Part shown: in pieces, positions 16,621 through 25,578 of the stretch
Position numbering within the stretch: position 1 is the stretch's first letter
How the letters are laid out: each line of letters starts with the position of its first letter
DNA from: Fusibacter_C sp942493125
GTDB lineage: Bacteria > Bacillota > Clostridia > Peptostreptococcales > Acidaminobacteraceae
Direction of reading: 5' to 3'
Assembly (NCBI GenBank): GCA_942493125.1
Contig: OW818667.1
Location: 2,480,001-2,544,000, forward strand
DNA length: 64,000 nucleotides
The notes under the pieces: model-generated
Told to the model about the DNA's origin: nothing
Database searches by the model: none
The model's input: only the letters and a program-made list of their open reading frames with translations
Made by a program: the position numbers and the translations under genes

Positions 16621-18758
16621 GAATAGCAGTCATGGTTTCGGGCGGCGGTTCAAACCTTCAGGCGATCATCGATGCCATCAGTGACAAAGGTCTTCCCGTG
16701 GAAATCGCGTGCGTCATATCCAATCGAAAAGACGCGTTTGCCCTTGAACGTGCTAAGAAATTTGACATAGAAGCCTACTATATAGGCATGGGCTCTCATC
16801 CGGATGCATCGGAGCGGGAGCTTGCTCTATTTGAGACGTTAGCCGCTGAAAATGTAGACCTTATTGTATTGGCAGGCTATCTCGCCATATTGCCAAAACG
16901 CATCATAGATGCCTACCGTAAGCGCATCATCAACATACATCCAGCCCTGATTCCAAAGTATTGTGGACCAGGCTTTTACGGCCACCATGTCCATGAAGCG
17001 GTGATCGCATCAGGCGATACGCACAGTGGAGCAACGACGCATTTCGTCGACGAAGGCGTCGACACAGGTGAGATCATCTATCAATCCAATGTGGCAGTAG
17101 CAGCAGGTGACACGGCGGAAACCCTTTCACACAGGGTACTTCGCATCGAACATGAACTCTTGGTAAAAACGCTTGAAGACATCGCGAATGGTCGCGTAAA
17201 AATAGGAGGCGGTATGCAAAAACGTGCACTCATCAGTGTTTCTGATAAGACGGGTATCGTAGAATTTGCTCAGGCATTACATGAAATGGGCATTGAACTC
17301 ATCTCAACAGGTGGTACAGAAAAATCGATTAAAGAAGCAGGCATTCCCGTAAAAAATATCAGTGAAATCACGCATTTCCCAGAATGTCTGGACGGCCGCG
17401 TCAAAACGCTGCACCCAGTGGTACATGGTGGCATTTTAGCGATAAGGTCAAACCCGGACCATATGAAACAGCTTGAAGAGCTTTCGATCAGCACCATCGA
17501 CTACGTCATCATCAACCTATATCCTTTCAAAGAAACCGTGTTAAAGCCTGGCGTCCATTTTGAAGAAGCGGTGGAGAACATTGATATCGGCGGTCCTACG
17601 ATGTTAAGATCCGCGGCGAAAAACCATGCGGATGTGGTCGTGGTCATCGATCCAAGCGACTATACAAGGGTTATTTCAGAACTAAAAGAACACGGCGAAG
17701 TGCCTTACGAGACGAAGTTCGACTTGGCGCTGAAAGTGTTTCAACATACGGCGCATTATGACGCCATGATCGCGTCATACCTCGTGAAGCACGGCAACAG
17801 AAACCCATACCCAGAGACATTGACTCTGACGTATGAAAAAGTTCAGGGCTTGAGATACGGCGAAAACCCACATCAAAATGCCGCGTTCTACAAAGAAGTG
17901 TTCGATACGAAGGGCACGCTTTCAGAAGCAGTTCAGCTTCACGGCAAAGAGCTTTCTTACAACAACATTAACGATGTCAACGGCGCAATTGCACTCCTCA
18001 AAGAGTTTGAAGATAAAGCGACTGTCGTGGCAGTCAAGCACTCCAGCCCTTGTGGCGTAGGCAGTGGCTTCGATATTTACCACGCTTACACGAAAGCTTA
18101 TGCATGTGACCCAGTATCCATCTTTGGCGGCATTGTGGCTGCAAACAAGAAAGTTGACCTTAGAACGGCGCAACTTATGAACGAAATTTTTTTAGAGATC
18201 GTCATCGCACCTGACTTTGACGCAGATGCCCTCGAGTGCCTTAAAACCAAGAAAAATTTACGCGTTTTACAGCTTAAAGATATCAAACTACCTGCGTCAC
18301 CTCTACAGAAAGACGTCAAGAAAACGCTGGGTGGTCTGTTGATTCAAGATATTGACACCAAACTTTTAGAGGGTGAGCTCGTGTCAGTCACTGAACGTAT
18401 CCCTACGAAAAAAGAAATCGAAGAGTTGATGTTTGCTTGGAAAGTGTGTAAACACGCCAAATCAAACGGCATTGTCATCTCAAAAGACCACCAGACAATC
18501 GGTCTTGGCCAAGGTCAAGTCAGCCGCGTTTGGGCAACTGAAAATGCCATCAGACAATCCAACTTTCCAACGAAAGGCGCCGTCCTTGCATCCGATGCAT
18601 TTTTCCCATTTGCAGATGGCATCAAAGCCGCTGCCGAAGCGGGCATCTCCGCCATCATTCAGCCAGGCGGTTCTGTGAAAGACCAAGACGTCATCGACGA
18701 AGCCAACAAATACGGCATGGCGATGGTGTTTACGGGGATGAGACATTTTAAACATTAG
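16608..18758 (+). CDS. purN/purH: PurN-PurH in-frame fusion (GAR formyltransferase + AICAR formyltransferase/IMP cyclohydrolase)
   Basis: One 716-codon frame encodes two enzymes. Residues 1-202 are GAR transformylase: MVSGGGSNLQAI, the active-site INIHPALIP and GATTHFVDEGVDTG. Residues 203-716 are a full-length PurH of 514 residues: cyclohydrolase half starting ALISVSDKTGI with STGGTEKSIKEAG, then the transformylase half with KHSSPCGVG and a C-terminus FTGMRHFKH. There is no stop between them, but a good ribosome site (AGGAGG at 17204-17209) precedes an in-frame ATG at 17214, exactly where a free PurH would begin. So either a fused protein, or PurN-PurH plus free PurH, could be made. Confidence 0.93.
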   Translation: MQRLRIAVMVSGGGSNLQAIIDAISDKGLPVEIACVISNRKDAFALERAKKFDIEAYYIGMGSHPDASERELALFETLAAENVDLIVLAGYLAILPKRIIDAYRKRIINIHPALIPKYCGPGFYGHHVHEAVIASGDTHSGATTHFVDEGVDTGEIIYQSNVAVAAGDTAETLSHRVLRIEHELLVKTLEDIANGRVKIGGGMQKRALISVSDKTGIVEFAQALHEMGIELISTGGTEKSIKEAGIPVKNISEITHFPECLDGRVKTLHPVVHGGILAIRSNPDHMKQLEELSISTIDYVIINLYPFKETVLKPGVHFEEAVENIDIGGPTMLRSAAKNHADVVVVIDPSDYTRVISELKEHGEVPYETKFDLALKVFQHTAHYDAMIASYLVKHGNRNPYPETLTLTYEKVQGLRYGENPHQNAAFYKEVFDTKGTLSEAVQLHGKELSYNNINDVNGAIALLKEFEDKATVVAVKHSSPCGVGSGFDIYHAYTKAYACDPVSIFGGIVAANKKVDLRTAQLMNEIFLEIVIAPDFDADALECLKTKKNLRVLQLKDIKLPASPLQKDVKKTLGGLLIQDIDTKLLEGELVSVTERIPTKKEIEELMFAWKVCKHAKSNGIVISKDHQTIGLGQGQVSRVWATENAIRQSNFPTKGAVLASDAFFPFADGIKAAAEAGISAIIQPGGSVKDQDVIDEANKYGMAMVFTGMRHFKH

Positions 18759-18795
18759 GTTAAATTAAAGTCGAGACTGTACTTATGGAGGCGCT

Positions 18796-20064
18796 ATGAA
18801 AATATTGATTATCGGCAGTGGCGGTAGAGAACATGCCATCGCCCATAAGTTAAGCTTAAGTGAAAGAAAGCCCGTGCTCTTTGCAGCGCCAGGAAATGCG
18901 GGTATCGCAGCACTTGCAACATGTGTGGATCTTGCGGTTGACGATTTGGAAGGGCTCTTGGCTTTTGTCAAAGCAGAGCAGATCGATTTGACCATCGTCG
19001 GACCGGAGTTACCGCTTGTTTTAGGTATCGTGGATTTGTTTGAATCAAATGGACTCAGGATATTTGGCCCAAACAAAGCCTCTGCCCAGTTTGAAGGCAG
19101 TAAGGATTTCACAAAGGCATTTTTAACGAGACATGGGATCCCAACTGCGCATTCGGAAACGCATGTGGCACTGGATACAGCACTTGAGGCATTGAGCCGC
19201 TTTGATTACCCAGTCGTCATAAAGGCAGATGGCCTCGCCGCAGGTAAAGGGGTCATCATTGCCGAGGACTATCAAACGGCAAGTCGAACACTTTCCGAAA
19301 TTATGGACGACCATATCTTTGGAAACTCAGGTGATAAAGTTGTTTTGGAAACATTTTTAAAAGGCATTGAAGCGTCTATCCTATGCTTTGTTGATGGCGA
19401 AACGATCTTGCCAATGCAACCCGCGCAGGATTATAAGAAAATATACGATGGTGACCTCGGTCCCAATACAGGTGGCATGGGCGCTTACTCACCAAGTTTA
19501 GTCATCACGGATGAGATCATGACAAAGATTCAAAAGGATTTACTTAATCCTTTCATCAAAGGCATCAAGGCAGATGGAATTGACTTTAGGGGCATATTGT
19601 TTGTGGGCATCATGATCGATGGCGAAGCGATCAACGTCATTGAATACAATGTCAGATTGGGCGATCCAGAGACAGAAGTGACTTTAATCAGACTGGAAAA
19701 TGACCTTATAGATATCATCGAAGCCGTTGAATCAAAGACACTTGAGCAGATAGAATTACGCTGGTCGCAGGATAACGCAGTATGCGTGATTATGGCATCC
19801 GGTGGTTATCCAGAGGCATATTCAAAAGGATGTGTCATAGAAGGGCTCGACACACAGATTGAGAATACGATTGTCTACCATTGCGGCACGCGCTTCTTTG
19901 AAGGCGATGTCATCACAAATGGCGGTCGCGTACTCGGTGTGACGGCTACGGCTCAGTCGCTTGATGCGGCAAGAAAGCTAGCCTATGAACGGACATCGGA
20001 ACTGTCGTTCAACAATGCTTTTTATAGAAGGGATATTGGGACGATTGTTCAGAAGAATGGGTAG
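18796..20064 (+). CDS. purD: Phosphoribosylamine-glycine ligase
   Basis: Adds glycine to phosphoribosylamine with ATP, step 2 of purine synthesis. ATP-grasp enzyme of 422 residues: IIGSGGREHAI at the N-terminus, VIKADGLAAGKGVII, QDYKKIYDGDLGPNTGGMGAYSP (quoted in part only by its key G-P-N-T-G-G-M-G) and NVRLGDPETEV. Start follows TATGGAGGCG. It ends the pur run with a terminator. Confidence 0.95.
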   Translation: MKILIIGSGGREHAIAHKLSLSERKPVLFAAPGNAGIAALATCVDLAVDDLEGLLAFVKAEQIDLTIVGPELPLVLGIVDLFESNGLRIFGPNKASAQFEGSKDFTKAFLTRHGIPTAHSETHVALDTALEALSRFDYPVVIKADGLAAGKGVIIAEDYQTASRTLSEIMDDHIFGNSGDKVVLETFLKGIEASILCFVDGETILPMQPAQDYKKIYDGDLGPNTGGMGAYSPSLVITDEIMTKIQKDLLNPFIKGIKADGIDFRGILFVGIMIDGEAINVIEYNVRLGDPETEVTLIRLENDLIDIIEAVESKTLEQIELRWSQDNAVCVIMASGGYPEAYSKGCVIEGLDTQIENTIVYHCGTRFFEGDVITNGGRVLGVTATAQSLDAARKLAYERTSELSFNNAFYRRDIGTIVQKNG

Positions 20065-20084
20065 ATAAATAAATAAAACGGACT

Positions 20085-20125
20085 ATTGCGCATAATATCA
20101 TTGCGTTATAGTCCGTTTTAATCTC
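20085..20125 (+). terminator. Terminator after purD
   Basis: AAAACGGACTAT and ATAGTCCGTTTT form the stem, with inner TGCGCA/TTGCG pairing; T-rich tail follows. Confidence 0.75.
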
Positions 20126-20129
20126 TAAA

Positions 20130-20158
20130 TTGAGTGTTAATGTTTTTAATGCTATAAT
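20130..20158 (+). promoter_or_regulatory. Sigma-A promoter for the DUF2442 gene
   Basis: TTGAGT (20130-20135), 17 bp, TATAAT (20153-20158), 53 bp upstream of the start codon. Confidence 0.75.
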
Positions 20159-20211
20159 TAATTGCAATGAATAGTGAGAAAATCGAGCCCTTAAAATAAA
20201 GGAGGATTTCT

Positions 20212-20469
20212 ATGCTTGTATCAGTTAAAGAAGTTAAACCGCTTAATGATTATAAACTCCTTCTTTCGTTTGAAAATGGTGAAATTAGAGTGTTTGATAT
20301 GAAGCCATATTTAGATAAAGGAATCTATAAAGAACTTAAAAATGAAGAAGTATTTAGATCCGTATCTATTTGTTTTGATAGTATTGAATGGGCTAATCGC
20401 GCGGACATTGATCCTGAGTTTTTATATTTAAAATCGATACCTTATCAATCAGAAGATGTGAAGAAGTAG
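20212..20469 (+). CDS. DUF2442 domain protein
   Basis: An 85-residue protein with the DUF2442 pattern: V-K-E-V-K-P-L-N-D-Y-x-L-x-L-x-F-E-N-G-E at the start, then R-x-F-D-M-K-P-Y-L, and DPEFLYLKSIP near the end. Members are small, have no firm biochemical role, and often appear beside toxin-antitoxin-like DUF4160 genes. No such partner is next to it here. It has its own promoter, an AAAGGAGG ribosome site and its own terminator, so it is a single-gene unit. Confidence 0.8.
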   Translation: MLVSVKEVKPLNDYKLLLSFENGEIRVFDMKPYLDKGIYKELKNEEVFRSVSICFDSIEWANRADIDPEFLYLKSIPYQSEDVKK

Positions 20470-20536
20470 GTGAGGAAATTGCATAATTTGCTTACGAATA
20501 ATAAGTGTCAGAGTGGATATGAAGAATAAATAATAA

Positions 20537-20595
20537 AAAATGGACAATAGCGCAATCATCTGTAACGATGATACGTTATTGTCCATTTTATATTT
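20537..20595. terminator. Terminator shared by convergent genes
   Basis: AAAATGGACAATA and TATTGTCCATTTT-type arms (20537-20549 and about 20577-20589) enclose a loop with a second small stem; A-run on the left and T-run on the right allow use on both strands. Confidence 0.75.
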
Positions 20596-20621
20596 TATCA
20601 AAGCTATAAAACGCACAATCC

Positions 20622-20954
20622 TTATACGGCGTCGTGCTCAATGACCAACACTTTGTCACCCAACTCGATGTCGATTTGATTGAGTGCTTCAACGACGGGT
20701 TCATTTGAATTGAATGGGATCTCGAGCAACACGATTTTGTAGCCTTTGCCCAAATAGCTTAGAATATTTTGTTGATACCATTCAAGATAAATGCAGACTC
20801 TTGAATTTTGATCGAATTGTCTGCCATACGTACAATAGTTGACCAAATCAGTTGCCTCATCGATCATACGCACACTGTATTCGTTGATTTTTGCTTCAAC
20901 TTCTGGGGAAACATCTTTGTAAGCGATCGCTAAAATTGTATACTTGTTACTCAT
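20622..20954 (-). CDS. Hypothetical protein, 110 aa
   Basis: I do not recognise this protein. It is a soluble, acidic 110-residue chain without signal peptide or membrane segment. It alternates hydrophobic strands (YTILAIAY, YKIVLLEIPF, DKVLVIEHD) with helices, as in small alpha/beta folds. The start codon follows a near-perfect AGGAGG, so expression is likely. It faces the DUF2442 gene across a shared terminator and is followed upstream by the cupin gene on the same strand. Confidence 0.7.
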   Translation of the reverse strand: MSNKYTILAIAYKDVSPEVEAKINEYSVRMIDEATDLVNYCTYGRQFDQNSRVCIYLEWYQQNILSYLGKGYKIVLLEIPFNSNEPVVEALNQIDIELGDKVLVIEHDAV

Positions 20955-21061
20955 ATGTACCTCCTGATAGATAAAAATCTATATTACTATATACTATGTT
21001 ACAATTTTAACAAAGCAATCGAAAATAAACAACTTTTTGACAATTAGTAGATATTGTATAG

Positions 21062-21101
21062 AAAAAAACTGGGAGAACTGCATGTGTGCGTCTCCCAGTT
21101 T
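21062..21101 (-). terminator. Terminator of the cupin gene
   Basis: AAACTGGGAGA (21066-21076) pairs with TCTCCCAGTTT (21091-21101); read on the minus strand the hairpin ends in a run of T. Confidence 0.85.
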
Positions 21102-21103
21102 CC

Positions 21104-21451
21104 TTATTTATGTCCTTTTTCAGGTACGATGCAGATGAATTTGAACGCTGTATCTCCAGCGTTTGAGAACTGATGTAGTGTGTTTTCCGGTACATATGCA
21201 TATGAGCCTGGTGTCAATGGATGTAACACGTCTCCGATGAGAAGTGTGCCAGAGCCTTCGATGATAAAGTTGATATGTGGCCAATCATGTGCGTGCTTAG
21301 GTGAATAGCCGTTTGGTTCGAGTTCGATGACCCGCATCACGTAACCTTCCCAGCCTTCGTTTGGAGAAACAAGTACTTTCATAGCGGCATGTTTTGCTTC
21401 AGGACTCATAACCTCGGTTGCGAGCAGTTCATTGAAATTACCTACGATCAT
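21104..21451 (-). CDS. Single-domain cupin protein
   Basis: A 115-residue cupin. Motif 1 is seen as G-Y-S-P-K-H-x-H-D-W-P-H-x-N-F-I-I-E-G, with the two His and Glu that usually bind metal, and motif 2 as P-G-S-Y-A-Y-V-P-E-N-T-L-H-Q-F-S-N. Small cupins of this type are often isomerases, dioxygenases or sensor-like proteins; neighbours give no substrate. Start follows AAGGAGG. It is a single-gene unit with its own terminator. Confidence 0.85.
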   Translation of the reverse strand: MIVGNFNELLATEVMSPEAKHAAMKVLVSPNEGWEGYVMRVIELEPNGYSPKHAHDWPHINFIIEGSGTLLIGDVLHPLTPGSYAYVPENTLHQFSNAGDTAFKFICIVPEKGHK

Positions 21452-21598
21452 AAAAACCTCCTTGTGTAATGTTATCTATAATATTGACTTATATTTACGA
21501 TACATTTCATCCATCACTTACCTCAATTATACCAAATAAACAGCTCGAATAATATGGTGAAATGCGACCATCAAAAATTACTTTTGTACACGAAACAA

Positions 21599-21655
21599 TT
21601 GAGTTGTAAAATGATGCGTGCTATAATGAGGCTATCAGATAGAAATTTCAGATAG
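21599..21655 (+). promoter_or_regulatory. Promoter and direct repeat upstream of the first MATE gene
   Basis: TTGAGT (21599-21604), 17 bp, TATAAT (21622-21627). The octamer TCAGATAG then occurs twice, at 21635-21642 and 21648-21655, 13 bp apart, just downstream of the start point. That is a plausible regulator site, but none is known to me. Confidence 0.65.
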
Positions 21656-21671
21656 TAATTTTGGGGGTAAA

Positions 21672-23054
21672 ATGGACTACTTACAAAAGAGGGAAATGAT
21701 ACTAAACGGTAAGATGAATAAGGTGATTCTCACGCTTTCGCTGCCGATTATGCTCAACAATTTCATACATACCATCTACAACCTGACCGACACGTTTTTT
21801 GTCAGTAAAATTCCAGGCAATGCTGTTGCAGGTATACAGTTTATTTGGCCACTCATCTTTTTGATGTCTTCATTTGGCATGGGGATGGCGATTGCGACTT
21901 CCTCCATCATCGCACAATATATCGGCGCACACCAGCAAGATAAGGCGCGCAAAACAGCAGGACAGTCTATTTCGTTTTTATTTGTTTTATCACTTGGTTT
22001 GGGTATTCTTGGGTATTTGGGGTCACCTTGGATCATCCGCTGGATGGGCGGCACGGGAGATCTTTACACGAACGCATATGCCTACCTCAGTATCATGTTC
22101 CTCGGCTTGCCGACGACGTTTATGATGTTTACGTATAATGCAATCAAGCAAGGTCAGGGTGACACTGTGTCGCCACTGATTATCGCAGCATTATCTGTTG
22201 CCATGAACATCGTGCTCGACCCCATCTTTATCTTTGTGCTCGACATGGGTGTTGCAGGTGCGGCGATTGCAACGGTTATTTCTACTGGCATTTTTGCCTT
22301 ATATGGGATATTGACGACTTTTAGCAGCAAACAGAGTTTGAAAATAGAGTTTTCCGATTTGAAATTTGACAAAGAAATACTTAGTAAAATCATAAGCATT
22401 GGATTGCCTTCATCGACTGGTCAAGCGACAACGGCTTTTGGCTTTACAATCCTGAACGTATTCCTCGTATCCTTCGGCGAGGTGACCTTGACAGCATTTG
22501 CCATCGGCAATCGCATCAGCTCACTGATCATGATGCCAGCAATGGGCATCGGCAGTGCACTGGCAACGGTTGTCGGCCAAAATCTCGGAGCGGATAACGT
22601 CCTAAGAGCAAAACAGGCGGTCAAAAGCAGTACAATTCTCTCGACGGTTTTTCTAGTCATGGGTGGTTTGATGATGCTACCTTTTACCGAATGGATCGTC
22701 GGCGCATTCAGTAGCGACCCAGCCGTCATAGAGAGCGGCACCATTTATCTGAACATGATCATCTATTCTATTCCGCTCATGGGTTTTTTCCAAATATTCG
22801 TCGGCGTCTTCCAAGGCTCGGGTCATACGGTATCTGCCATGGTGCTTATGATGGGCAGACTCTGGGCGCTGAGAATTCCTATGGTTTATGGCTTATCAAA
22901 GCTCGAAGGATTTGGTCCTAACTCTATCTGGAATGCGATGATTATCAGCAACTTGATCATATGCTTGGTAGGCCTTGCTATTTATTCAACAGGGAAATGG
23001 CAAACAAAAACCATTAACAAAAAGAAATCTATTTTAGAAGAGATTGTAGTCTGA
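21672..23054 (+). CDS. MATE-family multidrug/cation efflux transporter
   Basis: An inner-membrane antiporter of 460 residues with about 12 hydrophobic segments in two similar halves. The N-terminus KMNKVILTLSLPIMLNN, TDTFFVSKIPG, and the second-half equivalent with GNRISSLIMMPAMGIG are typical of the NorM/DinF-like MATE superfamily in Clostridia. Substrate (drug, cation or metabolite) cannot be told. Single-gene unit from its own promoter; start ATG follows TGGGGGTAA. Distinct from the second MATE gene at 24140. Confidence 0.9.
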   Translation: MDYLQKREMILNGKMNKVILTLSLPIMLNNFIHTIYNLTDTFFVSKIPGNAVAGIQFIWPLIFLMSSFGMGMAIATSSIIAQYIGAHQQDKARKTAGQSISFLFVLSLGLGILGYLGSPWIIRWMGGTGDLYTNAYAYLSIMFLGLPTTFMMFTYNAIKQGQGDTVSPLIIAALSVAMNIVLDPIFIFVLDMGVAGAAIATVISTGIFALYGILTTFSSKQSLKIEFSDLKFDKEILSKIISIGLPSSTGQATTAFGFTILNVFLVSFGEVTLTAFAIGNRISSLIMMPAMGIGSALATVVGQNLGADNVLRAKQAVKSSTILSTVFLVMGGLMMLPFTEWIVGAFSSDPAVIESGTIYLNMIIYSIPLMGFFQIFVGVFQGSGHTVSAMVLMMGRLWALRIPMVYGLSKLEGFGPNSIWNAMIISNLIICLVGLAIYSTGKWQTKTINKKKSILEEIVV

Positions 23055-23060
23055 CGATGG

Positions 23061-23089
23061 TTGACACCGCAAGGGCTGCGTGCTATACT
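23061..23089 (+). promoter_or_regulatory. Strong promoter of the riboflavin importer
   Basis: TTGACA (23061-23066), 17 bp, TATACT (23084-23089), with TG one base before the -10 (extended -10). It leads directly into the FMN riboswitch. Confidence 0.85.
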
Positions 23090-23101
23090 TTTACTGTAAA
23101 G

Positions 23102-23259
23102 AATCTTCAGGGCGGGGCGCGATTCCCCACCGGCGGTACAGCCCGCGAGCCGAAAGGTTGATCTGGTTAAATTCCAGAGCCGACAGTTACAGTCTGGATG
23201 AAAGAAGACGTTTATGTTATGTACATTTCCCCTGAAGTGCATGCTTTGGGGGTATTTTT
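23102..23259 (+). ncRNA. FMN riboswitch (RFN element) with terminator
   Basis: The RFN core is unmistakable: the G-rich strand after TCTTCAGGGCGGGG, the GATTCCCCACCGGCGGTA block, AGCCCGCGAGCC and the closing GATGAAAGAAGA, ending near 23211. Downstream, CCCCTGAAG (23229-23237) and CTTTGGGGG (23244-23252) form a terminator with a T-rich tail. CTTCAGGG at 23105-23112, inside the 5' base of the aptamer, is exactly complementary to CCCTGAAG at 23230-23237. So without FMN the two can pair and open the terminator. The known outcome for the class is that FMN binding switches the gene off. Confidence 0.95.
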
Positions 23260-23337
23260 ATGCCCAAAAGCCATAAACACATATTATATGACTCTGGTTC
23301 CATGAGAGAATCAGTCAATTATTAGGAGGTTTTAGGT

Positions 23338-23937
23338 ATGGTCAATCAACCAACAAAAAAATTGTCAGTGTCAAAGATGACAAAAATCGCGATGCTCAGT
23401 GTGCTCGCATTCGTCCTTATGCAATTCGAACTTATGTTACCTATTTTCCCATCTTTTCTTAAAATAGACGTCAGCGACTTGCCAGCTTTGATTGGCGCAT
23501 TTGCAATGGGTCCATTTGCAGCGATAGCTATTGAAGCTGTTAAAAATCTTCTTCACTTGATGCAAACAACAACAGGCGGCGTAGGCGAACTTGCAAACTT
23601 TGCAATTGGATGTTCAATCGCAGTACCTGCAGCGATCATTTACGGCAAAAGCAAATCGAAAAAATCTGCAATTATCGGACTTGCAGTCGGTACAGTTTGT
23701 ATGACAGTCGTAGGTGCGCTTGCAAACTATTTCGTTATTATTCCTTTCTATACGGCATTTATGCCTATCGAAGCGATCGTCGAACTCGGCACGATCATCA
23801 ATCCAGCTATCAACAGTGTTGCAACGCTTGTTCTTTTCGGTATCGTACCTTTTAACATCTTCAAAGGTATCGTCCTTTCAGTGTTGACACTCCTATTATA
23901 TAAGCGTATTTCTCCAATCCTTCACAAAGGCTTGTAA
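23338..23937 (+). CDS. ribU: Riboflavin ECF transporter S component
   Basis: Membrane substrate-binding subunit of 199 residues with about six hydrophobic helices; it pairs with a shared EcfAA'T energizing module that is not in this window. Family features seen: M-T-K-I-A-M-L-S-V-L-A-F at the first helix, F-P-S-F-L-K-I-D-V-S-D-L-P-A-L-I-G, and V-K-N-L-L-H-L. The FMN riboswitch upstream independently supports riboflavin as the substrate. Start follows TAGGAGG. A terminator follows at 24029. Confidence 0.94.
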   Translation: MVNQPTKKLSVSKMTKIAMLSVLAFVLMQFELMLPIFPSFLKIDVSDLPALIGAFAMGPFAAIAIEAVKNLLHLMQTTTGGVGELANFAIGCSIAVPAAIIYGKSKSKKSAIIGLAVGTVCMTVVGALANYFVIIPFYTAFMPIEAIVELGTIINPAINSVATLVLFGIVPFNIFKGIVLSVLTLLLYKRISPILHKGL

Positions 23938-23962
23938 GCATCCATTTAATACGAACGATTCA

Positions 23963-24014
23963 TTTTACGAATTTAACATGAATCATTGATTTTATGAATT
24001 TACTATGAATTATC
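23963..24014 (+). repeat. Imperfect tandem repeat, period 27
   Basis: Two 25-nt copies beginning TTTTACGAATTTA and TTTTATGAATTTA (20 of 25 bases equal) lie between ribU and its terminator. AT-rich, no function apparent. Confidence 0.5.
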
Positions 24015-24028
24015 CCTTTATCACTTTT

Positions 24029-24066
24029 GACCACTAAACGTGCCATCGTTTGGTGGTTTTTTTTAC
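24029..24066 (+). terminator. Terminator after ribU
   Basis: ACCACTAAACG and CGTTTGGTGGT pair over 11 bp (one G-T), followed by eight T. Confidence 0.88.
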
Positions 24067-24139
24067 GCCAAATCTAGCATATTTTTCTTTTTCTGCTAAA
24101 CTATTAAGGGGACCGAAATAATTTTGACAGAGGGTAAAC

Positions 24140-25540
24140 ATGGAGACGGGGAACGCAGTGGACTCAAACTTGGAATCAAAAATAACAAATTCAGAAATAA
24201 CAAAACTTGAAATAAGAAAATCGATCGCAAAAATGATCTTACCCATACTAATATCCAGTGTTCTCGAGATGTCGGTGGGCATCATATCTATGAAGCTGAT
24301 TGGCAATCTCGGTTTTATTGCCATAGGCGCCATGGGTCTCAGCACAAGGGTTAGAGGCATCATTTGGGCGGTTTATAAAGGCATCGCAATAGGCGTTCAA
24401 GTCGTCATCGCACAGGCTTACGGCGCAGGTGATAAAGCTCGGATTAAAGATGCGCTCAAGCAGACGGTGGGTTCCATTTTCATTATTTCCATCCTATTTT
24501 TGGCGACGATGTTGTTTGTTCCTGAGTTCTGGCTCAAGATATTTGGCGCAAAAGGAGAACTTCTCGGCGTCAGTGCCGATGTCCTTAAAGTGGTCGGGGT
24601 TGGTATGCCATTTTTGGGCGTTATTCTAATAATCTCCGGCGCATTACAAGGAAAAGGCGATGCCATGACACCGATGATCATCAGCGGCATCATGAATATC
24701 CTAAACGTCGTCTTTGGCTTGATTCTCGTAAGGGGCTGGTTTGGATTCCCAGTACTTGGTCTCATGGGTGCTGCAATCGCGCTCGCGCTCTCTCAAGCAG
24801 TGGCTGCACTTATTGCGTTATGGTTCATACTTAAAAAAGGTGGCCTTTTAGAAGGCGTCAAAATAAAGCATTTTTTTACATTCACGAAAAACATTATGGC
24901 ATCCGTTTACAAGACTGGGATACCAAGCGCGCTTGAATCGCTCTTCTGGCAACTCAGTGCCATCATATTGATCCGAGCGATTCTCACTTATGGCGATGCT
25001 TCTTATGCAGCATATCAACTTGGGCTTCAAGCAGAAAGCATCGCGTATATGCCAGCAGCTGGTTTTCAAGTCGCTGCAACGGCCTATATCGGCAGATATT
25101 TAGGTGCTAAAGACCCTGTCATGGCAAAAAGGTACTTGAGAGAAATTTTATTGGGCGCTGTGATCATTTCCATTATTGGGGGTGGCGCACTCGTACTCTT
25201 CCCTAAAATCCTCCTTGGCTTCATGACCGACGATCAATCGCTGATCTCGATCGGCACTTTCTACCTCATCGTCTGCGGCCTTGCGCAGGTGCCTCAAAAT
25301 ATTGCTGGCGTTCTCGGCGGGGCACTTCGAGGGGCGGGTTACACTAAGATGCCGATGTACGCTGCAGGCATAGGTCTCTATTTGGTGCGTGTGCCTATTG
25401 CGCTAGCGGCGGCTTATGTGTTCAATCTCTCCGTTAATGTTGTGTTCTTTGCCATTGGCTTTGACATGACAGTGAGACTTGTATTGAACAGTTTTCTTTA
25501 TCTCAAGACGAATATATACGAAAGACCCAAACTTGTTTAA
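24140..25540 (+). CDS. MATE-family efflux transporter (second copy, different subgroup)
   Basis: A 466-residue membrane antiporter with about 12 hydrophobic segments and a polar 25-residue N-terminus rich in N, S and E. MATE features include ILPILISSVLEM, AIGAMGLSTR, the Q-A-Y-G-A-G-D loop and the second-half AAGFQVAATAYIGRYLGA. It differs throughout from the MATE protein at 21672, so it is not a recent duplicate. The ribosome site (AGAGGG) is modest. Substrate unknown. Confidence 0.88.
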   Translation: METGNAVDSNLESKITNSEITKLEIRKSIAKMILPILISSVLEMSVGIISMKLIGNLGFIAIGAMGLSTRVRGIIWAVYKGIAIGVQVVIAQAYGAGDKARIKDALKQTVGSIFIISILFLATMLFVPEFWLKIFGAKGELLGVSADVLKVVGVGMPFLGVILIISGALQGKGDAMTPMIISGIMNILNVVFGLILVRGWFGFPVLGLMGAAIALALSQAVAALIALWFILKKGGLLEGVKIKHFFTFTKNIMASVYKTGIPSALESLFWQLSAIILIRAILTYGDASYAAYQLGLQAESIAYMPAAGFQVAATAYIGRYLGAKDPVMAKRYLREILLGAVIISIIGGGALVLFPKILLGFMTDDQSLISIGTFYLIVCGLAQVPQNIAGVLGGALRGAGYTKMPMYAAGIGLYLVRVPIALAAAYVFNLSVNVVFFAIGFDMTVRLVLNSFLYLKTNIYERPKLV

Positions 25541-25546
25541 ATATGA

Positions 25547-25578
25547 AAAATGCATCAATTGGAATGATGCATTTTCCT
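25547..25578 (+). terminator. Probable terminator after the second MATE gene
   Basis: AAAATGCATCA (25547-25557) and TGATGCATTTT (25565-25575) pair perfectly; the T run after it is short. Confidence 0.55.
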
